From contig NZ_CP086106.1 in NCBI RefSeq assembly GCF_016765655.2, positions 5,912,501-5,976,500 of the forward strand: a stretch of DNA of 64,000 bases, given 5' to 3'. This document shows positions 55,601 through 64,000 of the stretch, in pieces; position 1 is the first letter of the stretch; every line of letters starts with the position of its first letter. The notes beneath the pieces were generated by a model, which saw only the letters and a list, made by a program, of their open reading frames with translations, made no database searches and was not told where the DNA came from. This stretch comes from Skermanella mucosa (GTDB lineage Bacteria > Pseudomonadota > Alphaproteobacteria > Azospirillales > Azospirillaceae). The translations under genes were made by a program, and so were the position numbers.

Positions 55601-56950
55601 ATGAAGTACGATACCCAACGAATCGCCTACTGGTATTTCGCCTGCGCGATGACGCTGTTCGTCGTCCAGGTGCTGGTCGGGGCGCTCGCGGCAACCGTCT
55701 ACGCCGTACCCAATTTCCTGGCCGAGATCCTGCCTTTCAATATTTTGCGCATGATCCACACCAATGCGCTGATCGTCTGGCTCCTGCTGGGCTTCTTCGG
55801 CTCGGCCTACTACCTGATCCCGGAGGAGGCGGAGCGCGACATCGAGAGCCCGATGCTGGCCTATGTCCAGCTGGCGATCCTGATGGTGGGCGCCCTGGGT
55901 GCCGTGATCGGCTACACTTTCGGCATTCACGGCGGGCGTGAGTTCCTCGAGCAGCCGCTCTGGGTCAAGATCGGCATCGTCGTGGCAGCCCTGATCTTCC
56001 TCTACAACGTCTCCCTGACCGTGCTGAAGGGCCGCAAGACGGCGGTCGCCAATGTTCTGCTGCTGGGCCTGTGGGGGCTCGCGCTGTTTTTCCTGTTCGC
56101 CTTCTACAACCCGTCGAACCTTGCCGTTGACAAGATGTACTGGTGGTACGTCGTCCACCTCTGGGTCGAGGGCGTGTGGGAGCTCATCATGGCCTCCATC
56201 CTCGCCTTCCTGGTCATCAAGCTGACCGGCGTCGATCGCGAGGTGGTGGAGAAGTGGCTCTACGCCATCGTCGGCCTGGCGCTGTTCTCCGGCCTGCTCG
56301 GCACCGGCCACCACTACTACTGGATCGGCGCCCCGGGTTACTGGCAGTGGATCGGCTCGATCTTCTCGACGCTGGAAGTCGCCCCGTTCTTCGTCATGGT
56401 GCTGTTCGCCTTCACCATGGCCTGGAAAGGACGGCGCGACCACCCGAACAGGGCGGCCTTCCTGTGGACGCTGGGCACGCCGGTCTTCGCCTTCTTCGGC
56501 GCCGGCGTGTGGGGCTTCATGCACACCCTGTCCTTCGTCAACTACTACAGCCACGGCACCCAGGTTACCGCGGCGCACGGCCATCTCGCCTTCTTCGGCG
56601 CCTACGTGATGCTGGTCCTGTCGATCATCAGCTACGCCATGCCGCACCTGCGGGGCCGCGCACCCTACAACCAGGTGCTCAACATGTGGACGTTCTGGAT
56701 CATGACCTCGGCGATGGCCTTCATGACCTTCGTGCTCACTTTCGGTGGCGTCGTGCAGATCCACCTCCAGCGCGTCATGGGGCTGACCTACATGGAGGTC
56801 CAGGAGCAGCTGGCGCTGTTCTACTGGATGCGCCTCGGGTCCGGCGTCTTCGTCGTGATCTCCGTGCTCCTGTTCGTCTATGCCATGTTTGGTCCGGCCC
56901 GCGAACAGGCGCCGGCGCGCATGCAGTCCTCCGTGGCGCCGGCCGAGTGA
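55601..56950 (+). CDS. norB: Nitric oxide reductase catalytic subunit
   Basis: 449 residues with twelve helices. Conserved histidines for the low-spin heme and the heme/non-heme iron centre appear in IHTNALIVWLLLGF, HLWVEGVWELIMASILAF, GTGHHYYWIG and AAHGHLAFFGAYV. It reduces NO to N2O in the membrane. Length fits cNOR rather than the longer quinol type (qNOR). Its stop overlaps the norQ start. Confidence 0.96.
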   Translation: MKYDTQRIAYWYFACAMTLFVVQVLVGALAATVYAVPNFLAEILPFNILRMIHTNALIVWLLLGFFGSAYYLIPEEAERDIESPMLAYVQLAILMVGALGAVIGYTFGIHGGREFLEQPLWVKIGIVVAALIFLYNVSLTVLKGRKTAVANVLLLGLWGLALFFLFAFYNPSNLAVDKMYWWYVVHLWVEGVWELIMASILAFLVIKLTGVDREVVEKWLYAIVGLALFSGLLGTGHHYYWIGAPGYWQWIGSIFSTLEVAPFFVMVLFAFTMAWKGRRDHPNRAAFLWTLGTPVFAFFGAGVWGFMHTLSFVNYYSHGTQVTAAHGHLAFFGAYVMLVLSIISYAMPHLRGRAPYNQVLNMWTFWIMTSAMAFMTFVLTFGGVVQIHLQRVMGLTYMEVQEQLALFYWMRLGSGVFVVISVLLFVYAMFGPAREQAPARMQSSVAPAE

Positions 56951-57771
56951 TGGCCGCGGCTATGGACAATCCGATGGGAGGAACGGCGGCATCCGCCGCC
57001 GTTCCCTTCTACACGCCGACCGGCAACGAGGTGGCGCTGTTCGAGCATGCCTACCGCAACCGGCTGCCTCTGCTGCTCAAGGGGCCAACCGGCTGCGGCA
57101 AGACCCGCTTCGTGAGCCACATGGCGGCGCGACTCGGGCGCCCGATCCACACCGTCTCCTGCCACGACGATCTGACGGCCGCCGACCTGACCGGGCGTTA
57201 CCTGCTCAAGGGCGGCGACACGGTCTGGACCGATGGGCCGCTGACCCGGGCCGTGCGCGAGGGCGCCGTCTGCTACCTGGACGAGGTCGTCGAGGCACGC
57301 AAGGACGTGACCGTCGTGCTGCACCCTTTGACCGACGACCGCCGCCTGCTGCCGCTGGAGCGCACCGGGGAGCTGCTGGAGGCCCCGCCCGAGTTCATGC
57401 TGATCGTCTCCTATAATCCGGGCTACCAAAACATCCTCAAATCGCTGAAGCCCTCGACTCGCCAACGATTCGTCGCCATCGAGTTCGGCTTTCCGCCTCC
57501 CGAGGCCGAGATCACGATCGTCGCCCAGGAGAGCGGCTTGCCGCGGGACCGGGTGACGCCGCTGGTTCGCCTCGGCAACGCGTTCCGGGATCTCAAGGGG
57601 CAGGATCTCGAGGAAGGGGTCTCGACCCGCCTGCTTGTCTATTGCGCGACGCTGATCCACTCCGGCATGAAGTCTGAGGAGGCCATCCTGGCCGCCATGA
57701 TCGAGCCGCTGACCGACGACCCGGAAGTCAAGAAAGCCCTGTTGAGGGTCGTTGAGCTCACGTTGGGCTGA
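56950..57771 (+). CDS. norQ: MoxR-type AAA ATPase NorQ
   Basis: 273 residues. Walker A is GPTGCGKTR near residue 42, Walker B is VCYLDEVVEARKD, and the sensor region is IVSYNPGYQNILK. NorQ works with NorD to insert non-heme iron in NorB. The ATG at 56950 overlaps the norB stop (TGATG), so it is coupled. Confidence 0.93.
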   Translation: MAAAMDNPMGGTAASAAVPFYTPTGNEVALFEHAYRNRLPLLLKGPTGCGKTRFVSHMAARLGRPIHTVSCHDDLTAADLTGRYLLKGGDTVWTDGPLTRAVREGAVCYLDEVVEARKDVTVVLHPLTDDRRLLPLERTGELLEAPPEFMLIVSYNPGYQNILKSLKPSTRQRFVAIEFGFPPPEAEITIVAQESGLPRDRVTPLVRLGNAFRDLKGQDLEEGVSTRLLVYCATLIHSGMKSEEAILAAMIEPLTDDPEVKKALLRVVELTLG

Positions 57772-57781
57772 GGAGTGCTTC

Positions 57782-59695
57782 ATGGCATCGTTCTGGGAGC
57801 CGGAAGAGTTCGTCGGCGGCATATGGCACCGTCTGGTGGGCAGTGTCTCGTCATACCAACGCCATCCCGAGGCGGCCATTCGCCTGGAAGAGATGCGCAC
57901 CCAGCTCGGCGTGCTGTTCCGTGCACTGGGCGGCCCCGGTGCGGTCCGCCTCGCCGGTGGTGCGGCGGAGGTCTCAGAGCATCGCCTGGGCCTCATCCAG
58001 AGGCTCGGCCTGGGCACCGAGAAAGTGGAACGCGCCCGCTACGACGGCGCCACGCTCCAGCTCCCGGATCGTATCGACGTCTTCCCCGACCGCGCGGACA
58101 ACGCAGCACTCTTCGAGTGGCTCGCCGCCTTCTTTGCCCATGCCGAGGCTGCGCCAGACGTTCCACCTGATGCACTGCAGGCCGACCTCGCGCGATTGCG
58201 CGCCGCCCGTCGAACGACAGAGCTTGCAATCGCTCAGTGGCCGGGCCTGCGTGCGCTTCACCAGCGCCTCTGCCGGGTACTCCTCATGGCCAGGCCCAGC
58301 CGCAGCCTGTCCGGGCAGGAAGCGGCCGTGGAAGCTCTGGTCATTAAGTTGATTGGTGGCGACGCCAGCCCGGATCCCGAGATGCTGGCCGCAGTGATGG
58401 ACGCAACAGCCTCGCTCGACCGTTTCCGGGCAAAGGTGGGATACCACCCGTTCCTGCCGGTCCCGCTGTGGGGCGAGATCATCGAACCCCGGCCGGGAAC
58501 CGCACCGGCAGAGGGTGACGAGGACGGCGGCGCCGGATCCGAGGGTGACGGCAAGCGCCGCAAAGCATCGCGCCGGGAGAACGACCAAACCCGACGCGAC
58601 GACCCGCTGATGCTGAACCGCTTCGAGAAGATCCTGGGCCTTGCGGAGATGGTCAACCTGAACCGCAAGACGGAGGAGGACGACGAAGAAGATGCAAAGA
58701 AGGCAGCCGAGGATCTCGATGAGATCGCCCTCGGGCAGCACGAGCGCAAGGTCTCGACGCGGCTGAAGCTGGACCTGGATCTGAGTGCCGGCGAGGTTGA
58801 TATCGAACCGATCCGGGCCGAGTTCACATATCCGGAGTGGGACTGGAAACGTCGCCGCCATCATCTCCACCACTGCCGGGTGATCGCCGAACCAGCATCT
58901 TTGGAAGGTAACGAGTGGCGACCCGATGAGGATGCGCTGCGCCGTATCCGCCTGGTGCGCCGCCAGTTCGAGGCGATGCGCCCGCGCCGGCAGGTGATGA
59001 CCGGCCAACCCGATGGCGACGATCTGGATCTTTCGGCCCTGGTCCGCTCGGTCGCCGACCGGCGGGCCGGCGGCATCGGCTCGGAGCGGGTCTACACGGC
59101 CGTGCGCAACGTCGCCCGCGACCTCTCGGTCTGTGTCCTGGTGGATGTCTCCCTGTCCACCGATTCTTACGTTGAGGAGCGCCGGGTCCTCGACGTCGAG
59201 AAAGAGGCGCTGCTGGCGCTGACGCACGGTCTTTCCGCCTGCGGTGACGAGCACGCAATCCTGACCTTCACGTCCCACCGGCGCCAGCGCGTCGATATCA
59301 GGACCGTCAAGGATTTCGAGGAGCACCTCGGTGCGCGCGTGGTCCGCCGCATCCAGGCGCTGAAGCCCGGCAGCTACACCCGCATGGGGACCGCGATCCG
59401 CCACGCCACGGCACTGCTGGACAGGCGGCCGCACTCGCACCGGCTGCTGCTGGTCCTGACCGACGGCAAGCCGAACGACATCGACCACTACGAGGGCCGC
59501 TACGCCATCGAGGACACCCGCGTGGCCGTCCAGGAGGCACGGCGCGCCGGTCTCCGACTGTTCGGCGTCACCGTGGATGCCCAGGGCCGTGATTACCTGC
59601 CCTACATCTTCGGGCCGGGATCCTACGCCATCTTCCCGCATGTCGCCCGTCTTCCCGCGGCGCTGCCCGCAATCTACCGCCAGCTGACGGGGTGA
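57782..59695 (+). CDS. norD: NorD, von Willebrand factor A domain protein
   Basis: 637 residues. A helical N-terminal region is followed by an acidic, charged linker (EDDEEDAKKAAEDL) and a C-terminal VWA domain with the metal-binding motif LVDVSLSTDS and ILTFTSHRRQRV. It partners NorQ in NorCB activation. ATG 57782 comes 11 bases after norQ ends, with GAGGAG upstream. Confidence 0.93.
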   Translation: MASFWEPEEFVGGIWHRLVGSVSSYQRHPEAAIRLEEMRTQLGVLFRALGGPGAVRLAGGAAEVSEHRLGLIQRLGLGTEKVERARYDGATLQLPDRIDVFPDRADNAALFEWLAAFFAHAEAAPDVPPDALQADLARLRAARRTTELAIAQWPGLRALHQRLCRVLLMARPSRSLSGQEAAVEALVIKLIGGDASPDPEMLAAVMDATASLDRFRAKVGYHPFLPVPLWGEIIEPRPGTAPAEGDEDGGAGSEGDGKRRKASRRENDQTRRDDPLMLNRFEKILGLAEMVNLNRKTEEDDEEDAKKAAEDLDEIALGQHERKVSTRLKLDLDLSAGEVDIEPIRAEFTYPEWDWKRRRHHLHHCRVIAEPASLEGNEWRPDEDALRRIRLVRRQFEAMRPRRQVMTGQPDGDDLDLSALVRSVADRRAGGIGSERVYTAVRNVARDLSVCVLVDVSLSTDSYVEERRVLDVEKEALLALTHGLSACGDEHAILTFTSHRRQRVDIRTVKDFEEHLGARVVRRIQALKPGSYTRMGTAIRHATALLDRRPHSHRLLLVLTDGKPNDIDHYEGRYAIEDTRVAVQEARRAGLRLFGVTVDAQGRDYLPYIFGPGSYAIFPHVARLPAALPAIYRQLTG

Positions 59696-59715
59696 CAGGC
59701 CCCGGAGGAGTCATC

Positions 59716-60390
59716 ATGCGCAAAATCATTACTTTAGCCCTGCTCGGCCTCACCGCGCTCTCCGGGCCGGCCTGGTCCCAGGCCAACATCAAGCCCGACC
59801 CCGACCCGCGGGTTCCGCCGCAGCAGGGCCAGTCACTCCCGCGCGAGGACGCCCTGTTCCTCAGGCAAGCGACCGCGGCCAGCCAGGGTCAGGTTGAACT
59901 GGGGCGCCTCGCGGCGGAGAAGGCGCCGGACGGCGAGCTTCGTTCGCTTGCCCAGCGAATCGCGGAAACCCACGTCAAGCTAACCGGCGACCTGACGCGC
60001 CTGACCGATACCCGCACTCTGCCGCCAGCCGATCAGCTGCAGCCCGAACGCACCGATGCCTTCGGCGCTGCGGGTGCTGTCAGCAACCCTGAGAACGCCC
60101 GCGAGGGCATGGCCCAGCAAGCCGTCCAGGCGCTGTCCAGCAAGAGCGGCGAAGAGTTCGGCAAGGGCTATGTCGAGGCCCAGCTGCGCCTTCACGACCG
60201 CCTGGTTGACCTGTACCAGACCCAGGCCTCGCACACGCCGGACCGCGAACTCGCCACCTTCGCGATCACCAGCCTGGTCGGGATACAGAAGGACCGGGAT
60301 GCGCTTCGGCAGGCGGCCGACCGGTTTGGGATCGAGACCTCTCCGGGAGGCCAGGCGATCCAGTACGGCGATCCGACCAAGGCCCGTTGA
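59716..60390 (+). CDS. DUF4142 secreted protein, second copy
   Basis: 224 residues with a signal peptide (IITLALLGLTALSGPAWSQ) and a helical DUF4142 domain: DALFLRQATAASQGQVELGRLAAEKA, RIAETHVKLTGDL, GYVEAQLRLHDRLVDLY and LVGIQKDRDALRQA. It starts 20 bp after norD and is likely in the same operon. Compare the copy beside napC at 19895. Function unknown. Confidence 0.85.
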   Translation: MRKIITLALLGLTALSGPAWSQANIKPDPDPRVPPQQGQSLPREDALFLRQATAASQGQVELGRLAAEKAPDGELRSLAQRIAETHVKLTGDLTRLTDTRTLPPADQLQPERTDAFGAAGAVSNPENAREGMAQQAVQALSSKSGEEFGKGYVEAQLRLHDRLVDLYQTQASHTPDRELATFAITSLVGIQKDRDALRQAADRFGIETSPGGQAIQYGDPTKAR

Positions 60391-60429
60391 GATTGAACGC
60401 AGGTATATGTCGTCCGGTGGAGATGTTGA

Positions 60430-61287
60430 ATGGCAGTTGGAGCAGCAGCGGCGCCGTGCATTCATCTGGTCGGTGCCGGACCGGGAGATCCAGACCTGCT
60501 TACGGTCAAAGCATGGCGCCTGATCCACGATGCGGAAGTCGTCGTGCATGACCGGCTGGTATCCCGGGCCATTCTCGACGGCATACCGAGCCATGCGGCG
60601 CTGATCGACGTGGGCAAGACCCCGGGGCATCACCCGTTTTCCCAGGACAGGATCAATGAGATGCTGGTGGACCTGGCGCGGTCCGGCCGGCGTGTCGTGC
60701 GTCTCAAGGGCGGTGATCCGTTCATCTTCGGCCGCGGCGGCGAAGAGGTGGAGTATTTGGCGCGGCACGGGATCATTTGCGAGGTCGTGCCGGGCATCAC
60801 GGCAGCCTCGGCCTGCGCCAGTTCGCTCGGGATCCCGCTGACCCACAGAGGGCTCGCCACCGGTGTCCGGTTCATCACCGGCCACTGCCAGAACGACGAA
60901 TTGGACCACGACTGGCGGGGCCTGGCGGATCCCAACACCACCCTGGCCGTCTACATGGGTCTTGCGAACATCAGGGGCATCGCGGACCGGCTGATCGGGG
61001 CGGGATTGCCGGGATCAACCCCCGTGGCGATGATCTGCGACGGTACCCTGCCCAGCCAGACAAACCTGACCGCTTCGCTGGCGACGATCGGAGAGCTTGC
61101 GGCCGCGCAGCACCGGACCGGGCGGGCGCTGTTCGTCATCGGGAAGGTGGTCAGCCTCGCATGCCCCGCAAATCTTGCCGAAGACAACACCGCCTTGGCG
61201 CAACAAAGCTCTATCGAAAACTATGCGGCAATGAATTTAAGTGTAGCAAGGGGGCATGCTCCATGGAACAGCAACCCAGCATCCTGA
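60430..61287 (+). CDS. Uroporphyrinogen-III C-methyltransferase (NirE/CobA-like)
   Basis: 285 residues. SUMT signature: HLVGAGPGDPDLLTVKAWRLIHDA, RLKGGDPFIFGRGGEEV, VVPGITAASACASSLGIPLTHRG and GHCQND. It makes precorrin-2 from uroporphyrinogen III, for siroheme, heme d1 or cobalamin. In a nor cluster, NirE (heme d1 for cytochrome cd1 nitrite reductase) is likely, but no nirS is in the window. ATG 60430 follows GGTGGAG. The C-terminal tail after about residue 250 is not family-like. Confidence 0.88.
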   Translation: MAVGAAAAPCIHLVGAGPGDPDLLTVKAWRLIHDAEVVVHDRLVSRAILDGIPSHAALIDVGKTPGHHPFSQDRINEMLVDLARSGRRVVRLKGGDPFIFGRGGEEVEYLARHGIICEVVPGITAASACASSLGIPLTHRGLATGVRFITGHCQNDELDHDWRGLADPNTTLAVYMGLANIRGIADRLIGAGLPGSTPVAMICDGTLPSQTNLTASLATIGELAAAQHRTGRALFVIGKVVSLACPANLAEDNTALAQQSSIENYAAMNLSVARGHAPWNSNPAS

Positions 61288-62036
61288 TCATCGGTCATGG
61301 ATCGGAGCACAGCCCTGGCCCTCTCGTCTCCGCCTGCGGCCACGCTGACCGCCTGATGGCTAGCGGGCGTTTCGCGGAAGCCCGCGTCGCCTTCCTGATG
61401 GCGGGAGAGGATCCCCGCGACCAGCTGGAGGCGATGCGTGCGCGGACGATCCATGTCATCCCCCTGTTCATGTGCGACGGCTACTACACGCGCACCGTCA
61501 TCCCGAAGACGCTGGGGCTCCAGGGACCCCGAACCTCTCGCGACGGCAGTCTCCTGATCTACCGGACGCCGATCGGCATGCATCCCGGCATGGCGGAGAT
61601 CCTGAGGCTCAGAACTCTGGAAACATGTCACGCAGCCGGCTGGGAGCCGTTGGGTACGCGACTGATGGTGATCGGCCACGGCTCGCCGAAAAGCTCCGCA
61701 TCCGCCGAAATCACCCGTCGCCACGCGGGCGAGATCAGGCGCCGGTCGGAGTTCCTCTCTATCGAGTGTGCCTTCATCGACGAGGCACCCAGGATTGAGG
61801 ACTGGCTGCGCGACCTTCCTACGGAAGGACCGCCAGTAGCCCTAGCGGGTTTCTTCGCGGCTGACGGGCTGCACTCCTCCCTCGATATCCCTGGCTGGAT
61901 CGAGGCATGGGAAAACCGGACTGGATCCCGGCCAGGTGCCCGGGTGCGGTATACTGGAGCCGTGGGCGCCGACAAAAGGGTAACGGCGCTGATAGCGGAA
62001 AGCATCGCGACCGAAATCGCCCTGCAGCTTCCATAG
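61263..62036 (+). CDS. CbiX-type sirohydrochlorin chelatase family protein
   Basis: 257 residues with two related chelatase halves: IIGHGSEHSPGP and VIGHGSPKSSAS share the GHGS motif, and histidines are conserved with CbiX/SirB. The protein would insert Fe or Co in sirohydrochlorin. The ATG at 61263 overlaps the previous gene by 25 bases, so they are coupled and probably act in successive steps. Two-domain form is somewhat unusual among short CbiX proteins. Confidence 0.8.
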   Translation: MEQQPSILIIGHGSEHSPGPLVSACGHADRLMASGRFAEARVAFLMAGEDPRDQLEAMRARTIHVIPLFMCDGYYTRTVIPKTLGLQGPRTSRDGSLLIYRTPIGMHPGMAEILRLRTLETCHAAGWEPLGTRLMVIGHGSPKSSASAEITRRHAGEIRRRSEFLSIECAFIDEAPRIEDWLRDLPTEGPPVALAGFFAADGLHSSLDIPGWIEAWENRTGSRPGARVRYTGAVGADKRVTALIAESIATEIALQLP

Positions 62037-62137
62037 GTTCGAGCCTTGAGCGCAAGCAGGGTGCCAGATCCGCCGTTCCAATGACATATCCAAGCTCCAC
62101 ATGCCGGTCGGATCATCTCCGGAGATGCTGCCTGCCG

Positions 62138-62785
62138 TCAGTTCTGTTCGGAAGTACTTGGCAGAACTAACCTTTCGATGATGATTCCGGTCGATGGATG
62201 CTCCAGATGCCAGCGCAGAAAGACGAGCCTCTCTGAGCCGGGCGCCATCATTCCGCTGTCGCGTGCCGTATCCAGCATCTTTTCTATGCCCTCGGTCAGA
62301 TCCGCCAAGCTGGGATTGTCTTCACTCAGGAGTCCGAACCCAACCACCAGTCGGTAGTATTGGGACGGCGGCAGATTATCGGCTAAACCGGCATAAACCT
62401 CGTCCAGTCCGAGTGTCGTTCCGAGAACATCGACTCTGATGGGCCGCTTGCTTCGAGCGCTGGCATACTGGTTCAGCGACGACCAACCCGGAGATCCTGA
62501 ACTCTCTCGCGATAAATCGGCCTGCGGAACCATGAGGTGAAGGTGAGGCTCCAGGGGATGCGCCGTGATGCGAGGAAGAGTAGTCCTGAGATCAGCTAGC
62601 GCCGCCATATCTATGTGCTCGGCAATAACGACGGCCAGCACAGGGTCGGCACCGTTTATGACGAGCAGATCGGCCTTGACTCCTTCGTCGATGTGAACAC
62701 CCTCGGCAACCGTGTAGCCCTTCCCGGCGCAGGCAGGGCTGATCAGTCGGCGGACATTCCCTACCAAGCAATCCCGGTGTCTCAT
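62138..62785 (-). CDS. Hypothetical protein
   Basis: 215 residues from ATG 62785 with GGGAGGAGAG upstream. The region KGYTVAEGVHIDEGVKADLLVIN then VLAVVIAEHI faintly recalls a PD-(D/E)xK-type core, but the final lysine is lacking, so I do not assign it. The C-terminal half has VYAGLADNLPPSQYYRLVVG. It converges on the chelatase gene and is 107 bp from the ApbE gene. Confidence 0.6.
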   Translation of the reverse strand: MRHRDCLVGNVRRLISPACAGKGYTVAEGVHIDEGVKADLLVINGADPVLAVVIAEHIDMAALADLRTTLPRITAHPLEPHLHLMVPQADLSRESSGSPGWSSLNQYASARSKRPIRVDVLGTTLGLDEVYAGLADNLPPSQYYRLVVGFGLLSEDNPSLADLTEGIEKMLDTARDSGMMAPGSERLVFLRWHLEHPSTGIIIERLVLPSTSEQN

Positions 62786-62892
62786 GACTCGCTCTCCTCC
62801 CGTTATCTTGCTGTCCGAATCAACAGGAAGTTCGAAACTATTGATCCAACAGATGCGATGCTCTCCCGACACCCCGACCAAATGTCTGTCCG

Positions 62893-63861
62893 TCAATGAA
62901 TACCCGGGCCATGTTCCACGAGGCGTATCCAGTCATTGCCGGCCAGCAGTACCGTGGCAGGGCCGACTTTTGCCACCAGCACCTCCACTTCGTCCTGCGG
63001 CGTCAAGCATAAGGCGGTTGACAGGGCATCGGCCGCTGTCGCACTCCCGATCACGACTGTGACGCTGGAGTATAGCGCTCCTCCCTTTCCTTTCCGGGGG
63101 TCGAGGATGTTGAGGTCGGCGCTTCCAGCCGATGTAGCAACCGCCCGGTTGATGACATCGAATTCCCGCAGCACATGGTCCGACTTACCGGGATCACGCA
63201 CGCCGATGCGCCACGGCCGGCCGTCCGGCTTGGGCCCCAGGGCTCTCATCTCGCCGAGGTCCAGCAGGACATGCTCGATGCCTCTGGCGCGGAGAAGCTC
63301 GGCCACCCGGTCGGTCACATAACCCTGGGCTATGCCGTTCAAGGTTACCCCCATGCCGGGCTGACCGAAGCGGATCCGCCGGGAAGTGATTTCGATCCGG
63401 TGATAATCGATTAAAGCCAATGCTGCCCGAAGATCCTCACGCCGAGGTACGGTCCCCGCCTCCCTGTGCGTCGCCAGCAATCGCCAGAGCGGCTGGACCG
63501 TCACGTCGAAACGTCCGTCGCTGAGGTCGCCGAATCGCGCCGCTTCGGTCAACAGCCGGCGCATATCCAGGCTGGGTCTGAGCAGTTCGCCGTCACGGTT
63601 CAGCCGGCACAGGGCAGAGCCCGGCCGGAACAGGCTGAACTCACTCTCAAGACGATCGATCTCGGTAAGACAGGCCCCGATGATCGACCGGGCCTCTGCA
63701 GGATCGGGATGGAAAAGGGTGATGTTCGCCACCGCCCCCAGGGCAGTGCCTGTCCATTCATGGCGCAGAATGCCGGCATCCGCACCGCTGGCGACAGACT
63801 GGGGAACAAGCAGGCAGCCGGCCGCGGCGCCGAGGAGCTGAAGAACACGGCGCCGTGGCAT
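62893..63861 (-). CDS. ApbE-type FAD:protein FMN transferase (NosX-like)
   Basis: 322 residues. A Tat-like signal (PRRRVLQLLGAAAGCLL) precedes the ApbE domain: TGTALGAVANITLFHPD, ESEFSLFRPGSALCRLNRDGEL, GVTLNGIAQGYVTDRVAELLRARG and LLDLGEMRALG. It covalently attaches FMN to periplasmic proteins such as NosR. A start at 63897 overlaps the previous stop (ATGA), but 63861 has a better ribosome site (GAGGGG). Position at a denitrification cluster suggests NosX. Confidence 0.88.
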   Translation of the reverse strand: MPRRRVLQLLGAAAGCLLVPQSVASGADAGILRHEWTGTALGAVANITLFHPDPAEARSIIGACLTEIDRLESEFSLFRPGSALCRLNRDGELLRPSLDMRRLLTEAARFGDLSDGRFDVTVQPLWRLLATHREAGTVPRREDLRAALALIDYHRIEITSRRIRFGQPGMGVTLNGIAQGYVTDRVAELLRARGIEHVLLDLGEMRALGPKPDGRPWRIGVRDPGKSDHVLREFDVINRAVATSAGSADLNILDPRKGKGGALYSSVTVVIGSATAADALSTALCLTPQDEVEVLVAKVGPATVLLAGNDWIRLVEHGPGIH

Positions 63862-63893
63862 CACGTCCCCTCTGGTCGTGTCCGAAACCGGGG

Positions 63894-64000
63894 TCATGGC
63901 TTCACCTCCGCAGTATCCTGGGTCGCCTTTGCGGGATTTTCACCGGAAGCGACGCCGCGCGCCGCCCCGGCGCCTGCCCTGCTCTCGCGCCGTCTGCGCC
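63894..64000 (-). CDS. C-terminal end of an unidentified gene, continues outside window
   Basis: A minus-strand frame reads into the window and stops with TGA at 63894-63896, overlapping the possible ATG of the ApbE gene. The visible tail (GENPAKATQDTAEVKP) is charged and not diagnostic. By gene order in nos clusters it could be nosL or nosR; this cannot be told here. Confidence 0.5.
   Translation of the reverse strand, partial: RRRRESRAGAGAARGVASGENPAKATQDTAEVKP

Noticed and set aside
62138-62785. PD-(D/E)xK nuclease for the unknown gene
   Set aside because: The candidate core lacks the catalytic lysine and the fold is not otherwise supported, so no function was assigned.

Overview
The window comes from a GC-rich alphaproteobacterium, most plausibly Azospirillum- or Skermanella-like (Rhodospirillales). 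Codon usage, the napEFDABC gene order and the nor/Dnr/NnrS set fit that group, but no rRNA or species marker is present, so the assignment is inference. Four blocks can be read.

(1) 1-19 kb: a mobile, decaying island that starts beside a tRNA-Arg(CCG) gene. It holds a BREX type 2-like (PglW-like) kinase pseudogene cut by an IS701 fragment, two small AT-rich unknown genes, a truncated anti-sigma factor, two adjacent IS110 elements and a replication module (unknown 185-aa protein plus a primase-polymerase/RecA-type ATPase fusion, then a terminator and iteron-like repeats). IS3 and ISL3 remnants, an intact ISL3 with perfect 23-bp ends and an intact IS66 with an 8-bp target duplication follow.

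(2) 19-29.6 kb: nitrate respiration. napEFDABC (minus strand) faces nnrU, a DUF1858/DUF2249 gene and a polytopic membrane protein gene (plus strand). Two of the plus-strand units carry FNR/Dnr-type boxes. A DUF4142 gene and a universal stress gene flank the block.

(3) 29.7-48.5 kb: an IS630 split by another insertion sequence (IS inside IS, in an A7 tract). Then comes a tandem glycine riboswitch before a UPF0126/TRIC channel gene, and a complete benzoate-to-3-oxoadipate cluster: LysR, catB, catC, catA, benABCD, benK, a BKACE (DUF849) gene, a SCOT-type CoA-transferase pair, pcaD, benE and a secreted M20 amidohydrolase. No beta-ketoadipyl-CoA thiolase (pcaF) is present. The BKACE plus SCOT pair could finish the pathway by a different route: 3-oxoadipate plus acetyl-CoA to succinyl-CoA plus acetoacetate, then acetoacetyl-CoA.

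(4) 48.9-64 kb: dodecin, Bfd ferredoxin, Rnk, a DUF59 protein, a Dnr-like Crp/Fnr regulator, nnrS, norCBQD, a second DUF4142 gene, an SUMT (nirE/cobA-like) gene, a CbiX-like chelatase, an unknown gene and an ApbE/NosX-like flavinyltransferase. This is the NO-reduction arm, with tetrapyrrole genes that could serve heme d1 or siroheme and probably the edge of a nos cluster. The same box type sits before nnrU, the DUF2249 gene and nnrS, which suggests one NO-responsive regulon spanning blocks 2 and 4.
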